Below, piece by piece: positions 52,482 through 61,639 of a stretch of DNA of 64,000 nucleotides. Source of the DNA: Deltaproteobacteria bacterium (lineage in GTDB: Bacteria > Myxococcota_A > UBA796 > UBA2385); assembly GCA_016792625.1 (NCBI GenBank), contig JAEUKK010000050.1, positions 1 to 64,000 of the forward strand, read 5' to 3'. The stretch's first letter is position 1. Each line of letters begins with the position of its first letter. A program made the position numbers and the translations under genes. Under the pieces are notes generated by a model. That model did not search any database. It was not told where the DNA came from and saw nothing but the letters and a program-made list of their open reading frames with translations.

Positions 52482-53837
52482 ATGAAGCCCCCCTTCCAGA
52501 AGATGCTCATCGCCAACCGCGGAGAGATCGCGCTGCGCGTCATCCGCGCCTGCCGTGAGCTCGGCATCCGCACCGTCGCGGTCTACTCCGAGGCCGACCG
52601 CAACGCCCTGCACGTGCGCTTTGCCGACGAGGCGGTCTGCGTCGGCCCGGCCCAGGCCCGCGACAGCTACCTGCACATCCCCAACGTGATCAGCGCCGCT
52701 GACATCACTGGCGCTGACGCCGTTCACCCCGGCTATGGCTTCCTCGCCGAGAACATCGCCTTCGCCAAAGCGGTGCGCGCCCACGGCATGACCTTTGTGG
52801 GCCCCTCGCCCGAGCTGCTCGGCACCTTCGGCGACAAGCTCTCGGCCAAGGCCGCGGCCCGCGACGCGGGTGTGCCCCTGCTGCCCGGCAGCGGCGGCGC
52901 GGTGGCCGATGTCGACGAGGCCTGCGCGGTGGCGGCGACCGTCGGCTACCCCGTGCTGCTCAAAGCGGCCTTCGGCGGCGGCGGAAAGGGCATGCGCATC
53001 GCCGAAGACGAGGCGACCCTGCGGCGGGTCTTCGCGCTGACCACCGCCGAGGCCGAGGCCGCCTTCGCCGATGGGGCGGTGTTCATCGAGCGCTTCTTGC
53101 CCGCGCCCCGCCACATCGAGATCCAGGTGGCTGGCGACCGTTTTGGCCGCGGCATCCACCTCGGCGAGCGCGACTGCAGCCTGCAGCGGCGCCACCAGAA
53201 GGTGATCGAAGAGGCGCCCGCGGCCAACCTCGCGCCCCACCTGCGCGACGCCATCCGCGCCGCTGCGGTGCGTTTGGTTGAGGCCACCCAATACACCACT
53301 GTGGGCACCTGCGAATTCCTCGTGCAAGGCGACGAATTCTTCTTCCTTGAGGTCAACCCGCGCATCCAAGTCGAGCACCCGGTCACCGAGCAGGTCACCG
53401 GCGTCGATCTGGTCCAGCTCCAGATCCGCCTCGCCGCGGGTGAGCCCCTGCCCCTGCGCCAAGACGAGGTGGTCATCCGCGGCCACAGCATCGAGGTGCG
53501 CGTCAACGCCGAGGACCCCTGGACCTTCCGGCCCTCCCCAGGCAGGATCACCGGGTACCACGCCCCGGGGGGCCCCGGCATCCGCATCGACGCCGCCGTG
53601 CACGAGCAGGCGGTGGTGCAGCCCTACTACGACTCGCTGGTCGCCAAGCTCATCGTCACCGCGCCCGACCGCGAGCGCGCCATCCAGCGCCTGCGCTGGG
53701 CGATGGACGAGTTCGTCGTCGAGGGCATCTCCACCACCCTGCCTCTGCAGCGGCTGCTGGTCGCCGATCCCTGCTTCGCCGCCGTGGACTTCCACACCCG
53801 CACCATCGACCAGTGGCTGGCGGGCCGGAGCGCCTGA
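52482..53837 (+). CDS. accC: Biotin carboxylase of acetyl-CoA carboxylase
   Basis: The 451-residue protein has KMLIANRGEIALRVIRACRELGI, VHPGYGFLAEN, the ATP-grasp loop AAFGGGGKGMRIAEDE, ERFLPAPRHIEIQVAGD and FFLEVNPRIQVEHPVTEQVTGVDLV, all as in AccC. Length and motifs are normal. The gap to accB contains GTCCG-rich direct repeats and a small palindrome (CCGCTGGGCCAGCGG). ATG 52482 has GGTGAGAG upstream. Confidence 0.97.
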   Translation: MKPPFQKMLIANRGEIALRVIRACRELGIRTVAVYSEADRNALHVRFADEAVCVGPAQARDSYLHIPNVISAADITGADAVHPGYGFLAENIAFAKAVRAHGMTFVGPSPELLGTFGDKLSAKAAARDAGVPLLPGSGGAVADVDEACAVAATVGYPVLLKAAFGGGGKGMRIAEDEATLRRVFALTTAEAEAAFADGAVFIERFLPAPRHIEIQVAGDRFGRGIHLGERDCSLQRRHQKVIEEAPAANLAPHLRDAIRAAAVRLVEATQYTTVGTCEFLVQGDEFFFLEVNPRIQVEHPVTEQVTGVDLVQLQIRLAAGEPLPLRQDEVVIRGHSIEVRVNAEDPWTFRPSPGRITGYHAPGGPGIRIDAAVHEQAVVQPYYDSLVAKLIVTAPDRERAIQRLRWAMDEFVVEGISTTLPLQRLLVADPCFAAVDFHTRTIDQWLAGRSA

Positions 53838-53871
53838 GCGCGCCCGACCCTCCGCCGCGCCTGGAGCCCCC

Positions 53872-55821
53872 GTGTCGATCGACCGCCAGCGCCTCGAGCA
53901 GGAGGCCCTCCAGTTCATCCAAAAGGGCCAGAACGAGAAGGCCCTCGAGCGCTACGTCACGCTGCTCAAGGCCGAGCCCCGCGACGTGCGCCTGCGCCAG
54001 CAGGTCGCCGACCTGTACCTCAAGCTCGGCAAGATCCCCGAGGGCGACAAACACCTGCGCGAGCTGGCCAAGCAGCTGCGCACCGGCGGCAAAGAGCGCA
54101 TGGCGATCGGCGTCTACAAGCAGATCATCAAGCTCAAACCAGACGACGCGCCGCTCTATGGTGAGATGGGCGACTGCTACGCCGCCGCCAGTCTGCCCCA
54201 AGACGCAAAAGCGAGCTGGACCCGGGCGATCGAGCTGCTCGGCCGCAGCCGGCCCGACCAGGCCATCGTCTACGTCGAGAAGTTGATCCGGCTTGAGCCG
54301 GGCGAGCTGGCGCTGAAGGTCAAGGTCGCCGAGCTCTGCGAGGCCGCCAACTGGGGCGAGCGGGCCAGCCAAGAGTGGCGCCGGCTCGCCCAAGAGGCCC
54401 GCCGCCTGGGCCGCATCGAGGACCGCGCCCGCTTCGCCGAGAACGCGCTGAAGCGCCGCCCCGACGACGTGGACGCGCTGGCCGAGGCCGCTGACGCCCG
54501 CAACGCGATGGGCGAGTACGACGCCGCGCTCAAGCACCTGCAGCGCGGCATCGGCCACGCCCCCCAAGACCGCCGTCTGCTCAGCGCTTTGGGCGAGGCC
54601 CTCGACGGCCTCGGCGCGCGCGAGAAGTCCCGGGCGGTCTGGCGCGAGCTGGCCCGCGTCGCCTGGGCGGTGGGCGACGCCGCCGGCCGCGCCGAGGCTC
54701 TGGGCAAGGCGGTGGCCGCGGGCGAGGCCGATCCCGGCGTGCTGGCCGAGCTCGGCGAGGCCCAGCAGGTGGCCGAGCGCGCCGCCCTGCGCCTCACCGA
54801 CCAAGAGTGGGCGATGCCCTCGGGTGAGGCCGAGGGTCGGGCCTGGGTCCGGGCCCGCACCTTGGCCCGCTATGGCTTCGCTGAGCGCGCCCGGGTCGAG
54901 GTCGAGCGCCTCAACGCCCGCGGGCTCGCCATGCTCGTGCTGCTCGCCGAGCTGCGGGCCGAGGTCGGCGACGCCAAGGGGGCGGCCCAGGTGCTGCGCG
55001 GGCTCTCCTTGCCGCGGGCCGACGCCCAGCAGCAGCTCCACATCCGGGTCGGCGTGCTCGAGGGCAAGCTCGCCGAGGGGCTCAGCGCGGCGCCCGCCGC
55101 CGCCCCGGCCGCCGAGGACGACGAGCTGCTCGACGACGAGCCCACCGGCGGTCTGCTCGAAGATGACGGTCTGGTCGATGATGAGCTCGTTGACGACGAG
55201 CCCACCGGCGGGGGCATCGCCGCCCCGGCGCTCGCACCCTTGGGCACCGCTGCGGCGAGCGGGCCCGCGCCCAGCCTCGACGACGATGACGCGGCGTGGA
55301 GCTTCCTCGACGAGCCCGCGGCTGCGCCCGCGGTCGATGATCTCGATCCCAGCTTCTTCTCCGACGTGCTCGCGCCCGCCCCGACGGCCGCGCCGAGCCC
55401 GACCCCTCCCCGTAGCGCGGCCCCCACCGCCACATCCGCGGCTGCACCCAGCCCGATGGCGGGGGTCAGCCTGCCTGCCGCGGCGATCGACGCCCTGGCC
55501 CTGCTGCGGGTGGGCGCGGTCGAGGCCGCCGGCCGGGCGGCCCGCGGGGATCGGGGCCTGCACGGCGAGCGCCTGCTGGCCCGGGCCTTGGCGGCGGGCG
55601 GCGACCCCTCGGGTGCGCTGCGCGGCCTACAAGACGCGGTCGACGAGTCGGCCGAGGCCGACGCGGGCTACGCCGAGGCCCTCATCGAGCTGGCCGCCCT
55701 GAACGCCCAGGCGGCCAAGTTCAAGCGCGCCCAGCGCCTGCTCGACGAGGCCACCGATCTGGGCGGTGATCCCGACGACATCGCCCTGGTGCGGCGGGCG
55801 GTGGCCCTGCTCGGGGGCTGA
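53872..55821 (+). CDS. Large TPR protein with acidic linkers
   Basis: This 649-residue protein has eight or more TPR-like units in its first 400 residues (EEALQFIQKGQNEKALERYVTLLKAEP, LRQQVADLYLKLGKIPEGDKHLRELAKQ, MAIGVYKQIIKLKPDDAPLYGEMGDCYAA and so on). A disordered acidic stretch with EDDELLDDEPTGGLLEDDGLVDDE follows. A last helical repeat block has PAAAIDALALLRVGAVEAAGRAARGD. There is no signal peptide. Such proteins serve as scaffolds, for example in gliding or polar assembly in Myxococcota. GTG 53872 has GGAG 5 nt upstream. It follows accC by 34 bp. Confidence 0.85.
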   Translation: MSIDRQRLEQEALQFIQKGQNEKALERYVTLLKAEPRDVRLRQQVADLYLKLGKIPEGDKHLRELAKQLRTGGKERMAIGVYKQIIKLKPDDAPLYGEMGDCYAAASLPQDAKASWTRAIELLGRSRPDQAIVYVEKLIRLEPGELALKVKVAELCEAANWGERASQEWRRLAQEARRLGRIEDRARFAENALKRRPDDVDALAEAADARNAMGEYDAALKHLQRGIGHAPQDRRLLSALGEALDGLGAREKSRAVWRELARVAWAVGDAAGRAEALGKAVAAGEADPGVLAELGEAQQVAERAALRLTDQEWAMPSGEAEGRAWVRARTLARYGFAERARVEVERLNARGLAMLVLLAELRAEVGDAKGAAQVLRGLSLPRADAQQQLHIRVGVLEGKLAEGLSAAPAAAPAAEDDELLDDEPTGGLLEDDGLVDDELVDDEPTGGGIAAPALAPLGTAAASGPAPSLDDDDAAWSFLDEPAAAPAVDDLDPSFFSDVLAPAPTAAPSPTPPRSAAPTATSAAAPSPMAGVSLPAAAIDALALLRVGAVEAAGRAARGDRGLHGERLLARALAAGGDPSGALRGLQDAVDESAEADAGYAEALIELAALNAQAAKFKRAQRLLDEATDLGGDPDDIALVRRAVALLGG

Positions 55822-55986
55822 GGCCGCGGCGGGGGCGCCTGCGGCCCCCCTCTGCGCTCGCCGGGGCCCCGGCCGCCGCTCCGCCTGCGGCGGGATCGGC
55901 GGCCGCCCGGCTCGGTCGCTGCGCGACCGCCGCTGCGCGGCGCGCGCCGGTCGGCCGGGCGCGTCGGACAGCGGCGGGCTGCGCGC

Positions 55987-57762
55987 TCAGGCGGCCGGGG
56001 GCCAGCGCCGGCCCGACTTGGGGGCGGCGAGGTCGAAGACCTCGACCATGCCGTCATCCCAGCAGACCGCCAGGGGCGCGCCCGCGCCCTGGGTCATCAG
56101 GTGCAGGTTGGCCACCTTGCGGCCGGGCCGCTCGGCGACGAGCTGCGGCTTGCCCTCGGCGAGGTTCATCGCGTAGACCAAGAGGCCCGCGTGGTCGGGG
56201 GCCGGGCGCGAGAAGGCGGCGAAGGCCCCGGCGGCGCTCGTGCCCGCGTCGAGGTGCATGCAGGGGATCTTGCGCAGCAGGCGCTCGGGCTCGTCGGTCG
56301 GGCCCTGGCCGATGCGCAGCGACTTGATGCCCGGCTGGCCCGGATCGAGCCACAGCAGCTGGGCCCCGCCGTCGGCGAGGGGGGCCAGCGCGCCCCGGCG
56401 GCCAGGGAACTCGGCGGGCACGGTGAGCGGCGCGCTCAGGCCCGCCGCGCTCAGCGTGACCACCGTGCTGCCCTTGGTGACCAGCACCGGGTGGTGGTCG
56501 CTGACGAAGGTGCGGATGGTCATCATCCGGCCGATGTGCAGCGCGACCGGCTCTTGGCCCTCGACCAGCTTGTGCACCGTGACGCCGGGGCCCTCGCGGG
56601 CCACGCCGAACAGCAGCAGGTCGGGGCCGACCTGGCGCAGCAGCGGGGGCGCGGCGGGTGTGTAGGGCAGGTTGAGCTGCTGCACGGCGCCCAGCGCGCC
56701 GTCGGCGCCGACCCGGGCGCGGATGGCGACCATGCCGCCGGGGCGCTCAACGAAAAGCACCGCCGAGAAGCCGTCGCCGTCGGCGCTCAGGCAGCGCGCG
56801 CGCACCAAGCTGGGCGGGAAGGGCAGGGCAGGCGCGCCGAGGAAGCCGGCCTTGCCCACCTGCACCACGCCGACCCGCAGGAAGCTGCGGTCGCCGCCGG
56901 CCTTGTCGGCCCAGAGCATACACATGCGGTCGCCGTTGGCGGCCAGCGTCGGCTGATCGATGGCCCCGCCGTCGTGGTCGGGGATCTCGCCCATGGCCAA
57001 CAGCAGCAGCTCGGCCGGCACCAGCGCGTCTTTGAGCTTGGCGCCCGAGAGGTCGACGCCCTCGAGCTTGGCGTCGGTCAGGTCGGCGCGGGTGAAGTCG
57101 GCGTCGTCGACGGTGGCCTCGCTCAGATCGGCGCCCGAGAGGTCGGCGCCGGTGAAGTTGGCGCCGTCGAGGGTGGCCTCGCGCAGGTTCGCCTCGCGCA
57201 TCTTGGCCTCGGTGAAGTCGGCGCCGAGCGCCACCACCCCGCTCAGGTTCGCGCCGGCGAGGCTGGCCTCACGAAAGGTGCACTCGGCGAGGATGCTGCC
57301 CGAGAGGTCGGCGCCGCCGAGCTTGGCCTCGGTGAAGTTGGCGCCCTGCAGCTTGCAGTCGTCAAAACGGGCGCGCTTGGCCTTGGCCCCGGTCAGCGTG
57401 GCCTCAACCAAGCTGCACTCGATGAGCTCGGCGTCGCTGAAGTCGGCGCCGTTCAGATCGGCCTCGTTGAGGTTGCAGCCCTCCATCACGGCCTCGCGCC
57501 ACCGCGACTGGGCCGCCATCACGCTCTCGAGCTTGGTGTTGGTGAGGTCAGCCCCGCTGAGGTTCGCCCGGTAGAGGTTCGCGTCGGTGAGGTCGGCGTC
57601 GGTGAGGTCGGCCTTCTCGAGGTTGGCGTTGGTCAGGTCGGCTTCGGGGATCTGGGCCCCGGCGAGGTCAGCGGCGAAGAGGTCGATGTTGCCGCGCTTC
57701 TTGCGGCGCTCATTGAACTCTTGCACCTTGCCGGCCTTGAGGAGGGCGACGAGGTCTTCCAT
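55987..57762 (-). CDS. Pentapeptide-repeat protein fused to a propeller-like domain
   Basis: The 591-residue protein opens with MEDLVALLKAGKVQEFNERRKKRG, a conserved front helix. About 40 pentapeptide units A(D/N)L(S/T)x follow (residues 30-245), forming a right-handed quadrilateral beta-helix. After PAELLLLAMGEIPDH, the remaining 330 residues are beta-rich repeats such as CMLWADKAGGDRSFLRVGVVQVG and PVLVTKGSTVVTLSAAGL, suggesting a beta-propeller. No signal peptide is present. Pentapeptide proteins of this length can mimic DNA or scaffold membranes. The start at 57762 is the first ATG before the front helix; the ribosome binding site is weak. Confidence 0.83.
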   Translation of the reverse strand: MEDLVALLKAGKVQEFNERRKKRGNIDLFAADLAGAQIPEADLTNANLEKADLTDADLTDANLYRANLSGADLTNTKLESVMAAQSRWREAVMEGCNLNEADLNGADFSDAELIECSLVEATLTGAKAKRARFDDCKLQGANFTEAKLGGADLSGSILAECTFREASLAGANLSGVVALGADFTEAKMREANLREATLDGANFTGADLSGADLSEATVDDADFTRADLTDAKLEGVDLSGAKLKDALVPAELLLLAMGEIPDHDGGAIDQPTLAANGDRMCMLWADKAGGDRSFLRVGVVQVGKAGFLGAPALPFPPSLVRARCLSADGDGFSAVLFVERPGGMVAIRARVGADGALGAVQQLNLPYTPAAPPLLRQVGPDLLLFGVAREGPGVTVHKLVEGQEPVALHIGRMMTIRTFVSDHHPVLVTKGSTVVTLSAAGLSAPLTVPAEFPGRRGALAPLADGGAQLLWLDPGQPGIKSLRIGQGPTDEPERLLRKIPCMHLDAGTSAAGAFAAFSRPAPDHAGLLVYAMNLAEGKPQLVAERPGRKVANLHLMTQGAGAPLAVCWDDGMVEVFDLAAPKSGRRWPPAA

Positions 57763-57918
57763 GTCGGAGATCCGTGTGGGGGCCCATGCCGGCGGCGGCG
57801 ACCGCCGCGGCTGACCCGCGTGAGGGGGGCGGTGGGTTATCCGGCCCGGTGGTGGATCGCGACGGCGGGCTGACCTGCGAGGGGGCGCCGCTGCCCGAGA
57901 CCACCGAGGGGAGGGGCC

Positions 57919-59028
57919 TTGCCGAGCCGCCGCACACAGCGCCGCGGGGCGGGGCCCACCTCGCTGGCCCTCGGCCTGCTGCTGGCCTGGGGCCGGCCGG
58001 CCGAGGCGGGCTGCGTCCAGGTCCACCTGCCGGGGGCGGCCTTCACGGCGGGCCGCCTTGAGGTCGGCGCCGGCGCGGGCGCCGAGGGCCCCGGCGAAGA
58101 GGGCCTCGTGCACCTCATCGAGCACCTGCGCGCCGGGGCGGGCCCAGGCCTGCGCACCGGCGCGGCGCTCACCGAGCCCGATGGTCACGGCTATGGCGCT
58201 GACGGCGTCGATCCCGCGCAGGTCGAGGCGGGGCTGCGCGCCCAGGTTGAGCGTCCCCTCGGCCCGCTGGCCGCCGCGCTCGAGGCCGAGCGGGCCGCGG
58301 TGCGCGCCGAGGCCCTGGCCCAGCCCGACGAGGCGCGCCTGCTCGCCCGCCTGCGCGCCGCTGCCTGGCCTGCGCCGCACCCCTACGGTCATGACCCCCT
58401 CGGCGCGCCCGAGGCGCCGGGCAGCGCGGTGTCCCGCGCCCAGATCGCCGATCTGGAGCGCATCGACGCCCGCGCGCTGCGAGGCGCGCCCCGGCTCTGC
58501 CTGCTGGTCGGCCCGATCCCGGCGGTCGGCGAGGCCCCGCCGCTGACCTCGGCCCCGCCGCTGACCTCGGCCCCGCCGCCGCCGCCCGGGCCGCCGACGA
58601 GCGTGCAAGACCCCCGGGGGTCCTGGCGGGTCTGGTTGACGCCGCCCGCGGCCCACGCCGACGCCGCCGCCCTGCGCCTGCTGGGCCGCGCGCTGCGGGC
58701 CCAGGGCCAGCCGGCGCTGTGGTGGAGCGGGCGCCTCGGCGGCATCTTCGCGCTGGGCGCGCCGGCGCGCCGCCCGCCGGCCCGCGCCTTGCTGCGCCGC
58801 CCGGGCCGCGCGCCGCGGGTGCCCGCGGGCCTCGGGGCCCGGCTGCAGACCGAGCAGGCCCGGGTCGAGGCCCAGCCCGACCGCCTCGCCGCGCAGGCTG
58901 GCGCCTGCTGGCGGGCGGGGCGTGACCTGCGCTGCGGCCGCGAAGACGCTGCGGTGCACGCCATCTCCGACGCGCACCTCGCCGAGGTCATCGAGCGCTG
59001 GCTGCCCGGCGCGGCCCTCGCCCGATGA
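57919..59028 (+). CDS. M16-family metallopeptidase-like exported protein
   Basis: This 369-residue protein has a signal peptide (SLALGLLLAWGRPAEAG) followed by the inverted zinc motif of M16 peptidases in GLVHLIEHLRAG (H65, E68, H69). A likely third ligand follows in LEAERAAVRAE (about E124 or E131). The rest is Ala-rich and shorter than usual for M16, with a repetitive APPLTSAPPLTSAPPPPPGP linker. The start is TTG with GGGGAGGGG 3 nt upstream. Its stop overlaps the next gene (ATGA), which looks like the second M16 half. Confidence 0.72.
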   Translation: MPSRRTQRRGAGPTSLALGLLLAWGRPAEAGCVQVHLPGAAFTAGRLEVGAGAGAEGPGEEGLVHLIEHLRAGAGPGLRTGAALTEPDGHGYGADGVDPAQVEAGLRAQVERPLGPLAAALEAERAAVRAEALAQPDEARLLARLRAAAWPAPHPYGHDPLGAPEAPGSAVSRAQIADLERIDARALRGAPRLCLLVGPIPAVGEAPPLTSAPPLTSAPPPPPGPPTSVQDPRGSWRVWLTPPAAHADAAALRLLGRALRAQGQPALWWSGRLGGIFALGAPARRPPARALLRRPGRAPRVPAGLGARLQTEQARVEAQPDRLAAQAGACWRAGRDLRCGREDAAVHAISDAHLAEVIERWLPGAALAR

Positions 59029-60101
59029 GGCCGCGGCCGGGCACCGCCGGGCGAGGCGGCGAGGTCGCGTGCTGGGCCGCGTGGATCGGCGCGCTGGCCC
59101 TCGCCCTGGTGGGCGCGCTGCAGGTCGCTCTGGCCGCGCCGCCCACCGCCGGCCCCTGGCAGGTCGAACCGCTCCCGCTGGCCGAGGGCCTCTGGCGGTG
59201 GCCGCTGCCGCCGCAGACCAGCCCCCGGGGCGCGCAGGTGGCCGAGCGCGCGCTCGCCGCAGCGCTGCGGCGCGCCCTCCTCCCCGCTGGCGCCGCGGTG
59301 CAGCTTGGCTGCGCCGACCGCCAGCTCTGGGTCCGCGTGCAGGTCCACGACCCGGCGGCGGTCGACCAGGCCGCGCCCGCGGTCCAGGCGGCCCTGACGC
59401 GGGCGGCGCGCGCGAAGCCCCGGGGGGCAGGGCAGCTGAGCCTCTCCGAGATCGAGGCGATGATCAGCGATCTCGACGATCTGCGCCTCGCGCGGGGTGT
59501 CCCGCCGACGCCGACGCCGACGCCGGCGTGGGTGGGCGGCGGCGCCTTCGCCGTGCAGGTCGACGGCCTGCCGCTGCTGCGCATCCGCCTGCTGGTGGGC
59601 GGGCTCGGGCCCCTTGACGCGCCGGGCGGGGCCGCTGCCCGCGCGGCGGCCCTGCGCGGGGGTGGTCCAGAGGGCCTCGCCGCGGCCCTGCGCGACGCGG
59701 GGGTCGGGGCCTGGGAGCGCGGGGCCGACGCGCGCGCCGACGGCCTGCTGCGGCTCTGGGCCGACGTGCTGCCCGCGCAGGCGCCCGTGGCGGTGCGCGC
59801 GCTCGAAGAGGCCGCCGCGCGGGTGATCGCCGCCCCGTCGGGGCCCGCGCCCGCGGCGTGGGCGTCTGTGCCCGCGCCCTCCGCTTGGGTGGTGGAGCAG
59901 CGCCCGAGCCGGGGGCAGCGCCTCCTCCTGATTGGTGATCTGGACGCTGCTCCCGTCGAGATGCGGGTCCATCCCGACTGGCCGTCCGAGCGCCCGCGCC
60001 CCGCCGCGCTCGACCGCAGGCTCGGATCGGTCGGCGGGCTCGGCTGCGGTGGGCACGCGCCCACGCTTCGAGGAGGGCGGTCGGGCGCCGCCGCGGGCTA
60101 A
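59025..60101 (+). CDS. Probable non-catalytic M16-like partner protein
   Basis: The 358-residue protein has an N-terminal membrane segment or signal anchor (ACWAAWIGALALALVGALQVALAAP) and an Ala/Arg/Leu-rich body. The body has QLSLSEIEAMISDLDDLRLARG and LPLLRIRLLVGGLGPLDAPGGAAARAAAL, the region that in M16 proteins corresponds to the second lobe. No HxxEH is present, so it would serve as the inactive subunit of a heterodimer. The assignment rests on fold pattern and on overlap with the upstream M16-like gene; it could also be an unrelated exported protein. Confidence 0.55.
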   Translation: MRPRPGTAGRGGEVACWAAWIGALALALVGALQVALAAPPTAGPWQVEPLPLAEGLWRWPLPPQTSPRGAQVAERALAAALRRALLPAGAAVQLGCADRQLWVRVQVHDPAAVDQAAPAVQAALTRAARAKPRGAGQLSLSEIEAMISDLDDLRLARGVPPTPTPTPAWVGGGAFAVQVDGLPLLRIRLLVGGLGPLDAPGGAAARAAALRGGGPEGLAAALRDAGVGAWERGADARADGLLRLWADVLPAQAPVAVRALEEAAARVIAAPSGPAPAAWASVPAPSAWVVEQRPSRGQRLLLIGDLDAAPVEMRVHPDWPSERPRPAALDRRLGSVGGLGCGGHAPTLRGGRSGAAAG

Positions 60102-60244
60102 GATGCGGCACCCGGTGTCGGAGCCGGCGCGGGGCCCGCGCGGCCCGGTGCGCCGCCCGTACTTGCCGCCCCGTTCATGCCGCCGCACCCCTCCCGTCCC
60201 AACGGCCGGCGGGCCCTCGATGGCCCGAGCAAGGAGCCTCCCCC

Positions 60245-61639
60245 ATGCGCAGCCGCAGCTTGCCCTCCCTCCGCGCGCCCGGCGCGGATGCCCGCGCTCC
60301 GCGCCTCCTCTCGCTGGCGCTCCTCGCCGCCGGTCTGTGCGCGCCGCTCTCTGCGGCCCAGGCGGCCGGGCTCGACGATCTGGCCTACCAGAGCACGCCC
60401 TTCCCCTTCGTGCTCGAAGACGAGGTCAGCCTCTACGACGGGTCCGAGTTCGACACGACCTGGATCCCGGCCGACAGCCCGCTGCAGATCCGCTTCCAGA
60501 TCTTGTCCGAGGGCGGCGCCGAGATCGAGATGGAGGGCGTGGGCCACCTCGGCTGGCCCGAGGGCCTGACCGGCCTGATCGAGCCGGTGGCCGACAGCGG
60601 GATCATCGTCGTCGACGCGGTTCTGTCGGCGGTGACCTCGATCCGCTTCAACGTGGCCGGCTACACCTACGAGTCCGAGATCGACCGCCGGGGCATCGCG
60701 ATCGAGGGCGAGGGCAGCTTCACCCCCTTCCTGATGAGCGGGGACGTGCCCGACAGCGTGTCGGTGCTCTTCGAAGGCGCCACCAACGAGCTGCTGAACT
60801 ACAGCTACAACGTGTTCACCGGCGTCTCGGTGCAGTTCACCACCGATCTGGGGCCCCAGGCCACCACCGTCTACGACAGCCCCAACTGGTACCTGGGCGG
60901 CGAGCGGGTCGACACGGTGGGTGAGCGCGCGGTCTTCGAGCCGCTGGGTGAGCCGGTGCAGCCGGTCGAGGCCCAGCTGGTCGGTCACTGGGTCAGCAGC
61001 CTCGATCTGGTGCTCAACCCGGTGTTCTCGGTCTGCGTCGATCTCATCGGCTGCTTCGACCTCGTCGACATCGACATCCCCATCCCGCTGGCCGGCGACG
61101 ACTTCGAGCAGATGTTCGCCCCGGTGGCGATGGAGTTCCCCCTGCCCGTGCTCACCCCGCCCCCGGCCGTCGCCGACTTCGGCACGGTCGAGGTGGGCCA
61201 GGTGGCCAACGTCCAGGTGCCGCTCAGCAACGTCGGCCTGCTCGATCTTGAGGGCGGCGCGGCGATGTTCGGCTCGCCCTACTTTGTGGTCTACCCGAGC
61301 GCTTTCTTGGCCGCGCCGGGCACCACCGACGGCCTCGTGCTCACCTTCGAGCCCCAGGCCGCCGGTGACTTCGACGGCACGCTGGTGCTCGAGAGCAACG
61401 ACCCGCTGCTGCCCCGCATCGAGATCCAGGTGATCGGCACCGCGGTCGACCCGGCCGAGAGCGATCCGAACGGCGATGACGGCGCCAACGGCGACCCCGA
61501 CGGGCGGGCCAAGCCGACGGTCATCGAGTCCGAGGTCCAGGGCTGCGGCTGCGCCTCGACCCGGTCCGACCGCATCGGCGGCGCGGCGCTCGGCGCGCTG
61601 GGTCTGCTCGGCCTGCTGTGGCGGCGGCGGCGGGCATGA
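60245..61639 (+). CDS. Exported protein with MYXO-CTERM-like sorting tail
   Basis: The 464-residue protein has a signal peptide (LLSLALLAAGLCAPLSAAQAA), a beta-rich middle (about 40-310), then an ASH/DUF1573-like Ig domain (VADFGTVEVGQVANVQVPLSNVGLLDL). It ends in an acidic linker, GCGCAS, a hydrophobic stretch (GAALGALGLLGLLW) and RRRRA. That Cys-hydrophobic-Arg tail is the MYXO-CTERM sorting signature known from Myxococcota. ATG 60245 has AAGGAG upstream. The stop overlaps the PP2C gene (ATGA). Confidence 0.88.
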   Translation: MRSRSLPSLRAPGADARAPRLLSLALLAAGLCAPLSAAQAAGLDDLAYQSTPFPFVLEDEVSLYDGSEFDTTWIPADSPLQIRFQILSEGGAEIEMEGVGHLGWPEGLTGLIEPVADSGIIVVDAVLSAVTSIRFNVAGYTYESEIDRRGIAIEGEGSFTPFLMSGDVPDSVSVLFEGATNELLNYSYNVFTGVSVQFTTDLGPQATTVYDSPNWYLGGERVDTVGERAVFEPLGEPVQPVEAQLVGHWVSSLDLVLNPVFSVCVDLIGCFDLVDIDIPIPLAGDDFEQMFAPVAMEFPLPVLTPPPAVADFGTVEVGQVANVQVPLSNVGLLDLEGGAAMFGSPYFVVYPSAFLAAPGTTDGLVLTFEPQAAGDFDGTLVLESNDPLLPRIEIQVIGTAVDPAESDPNGDDGANGDPDGRAKPTVIESEVQGCGCASTRSDRIGGAALGALGLLGLLWRRRRA

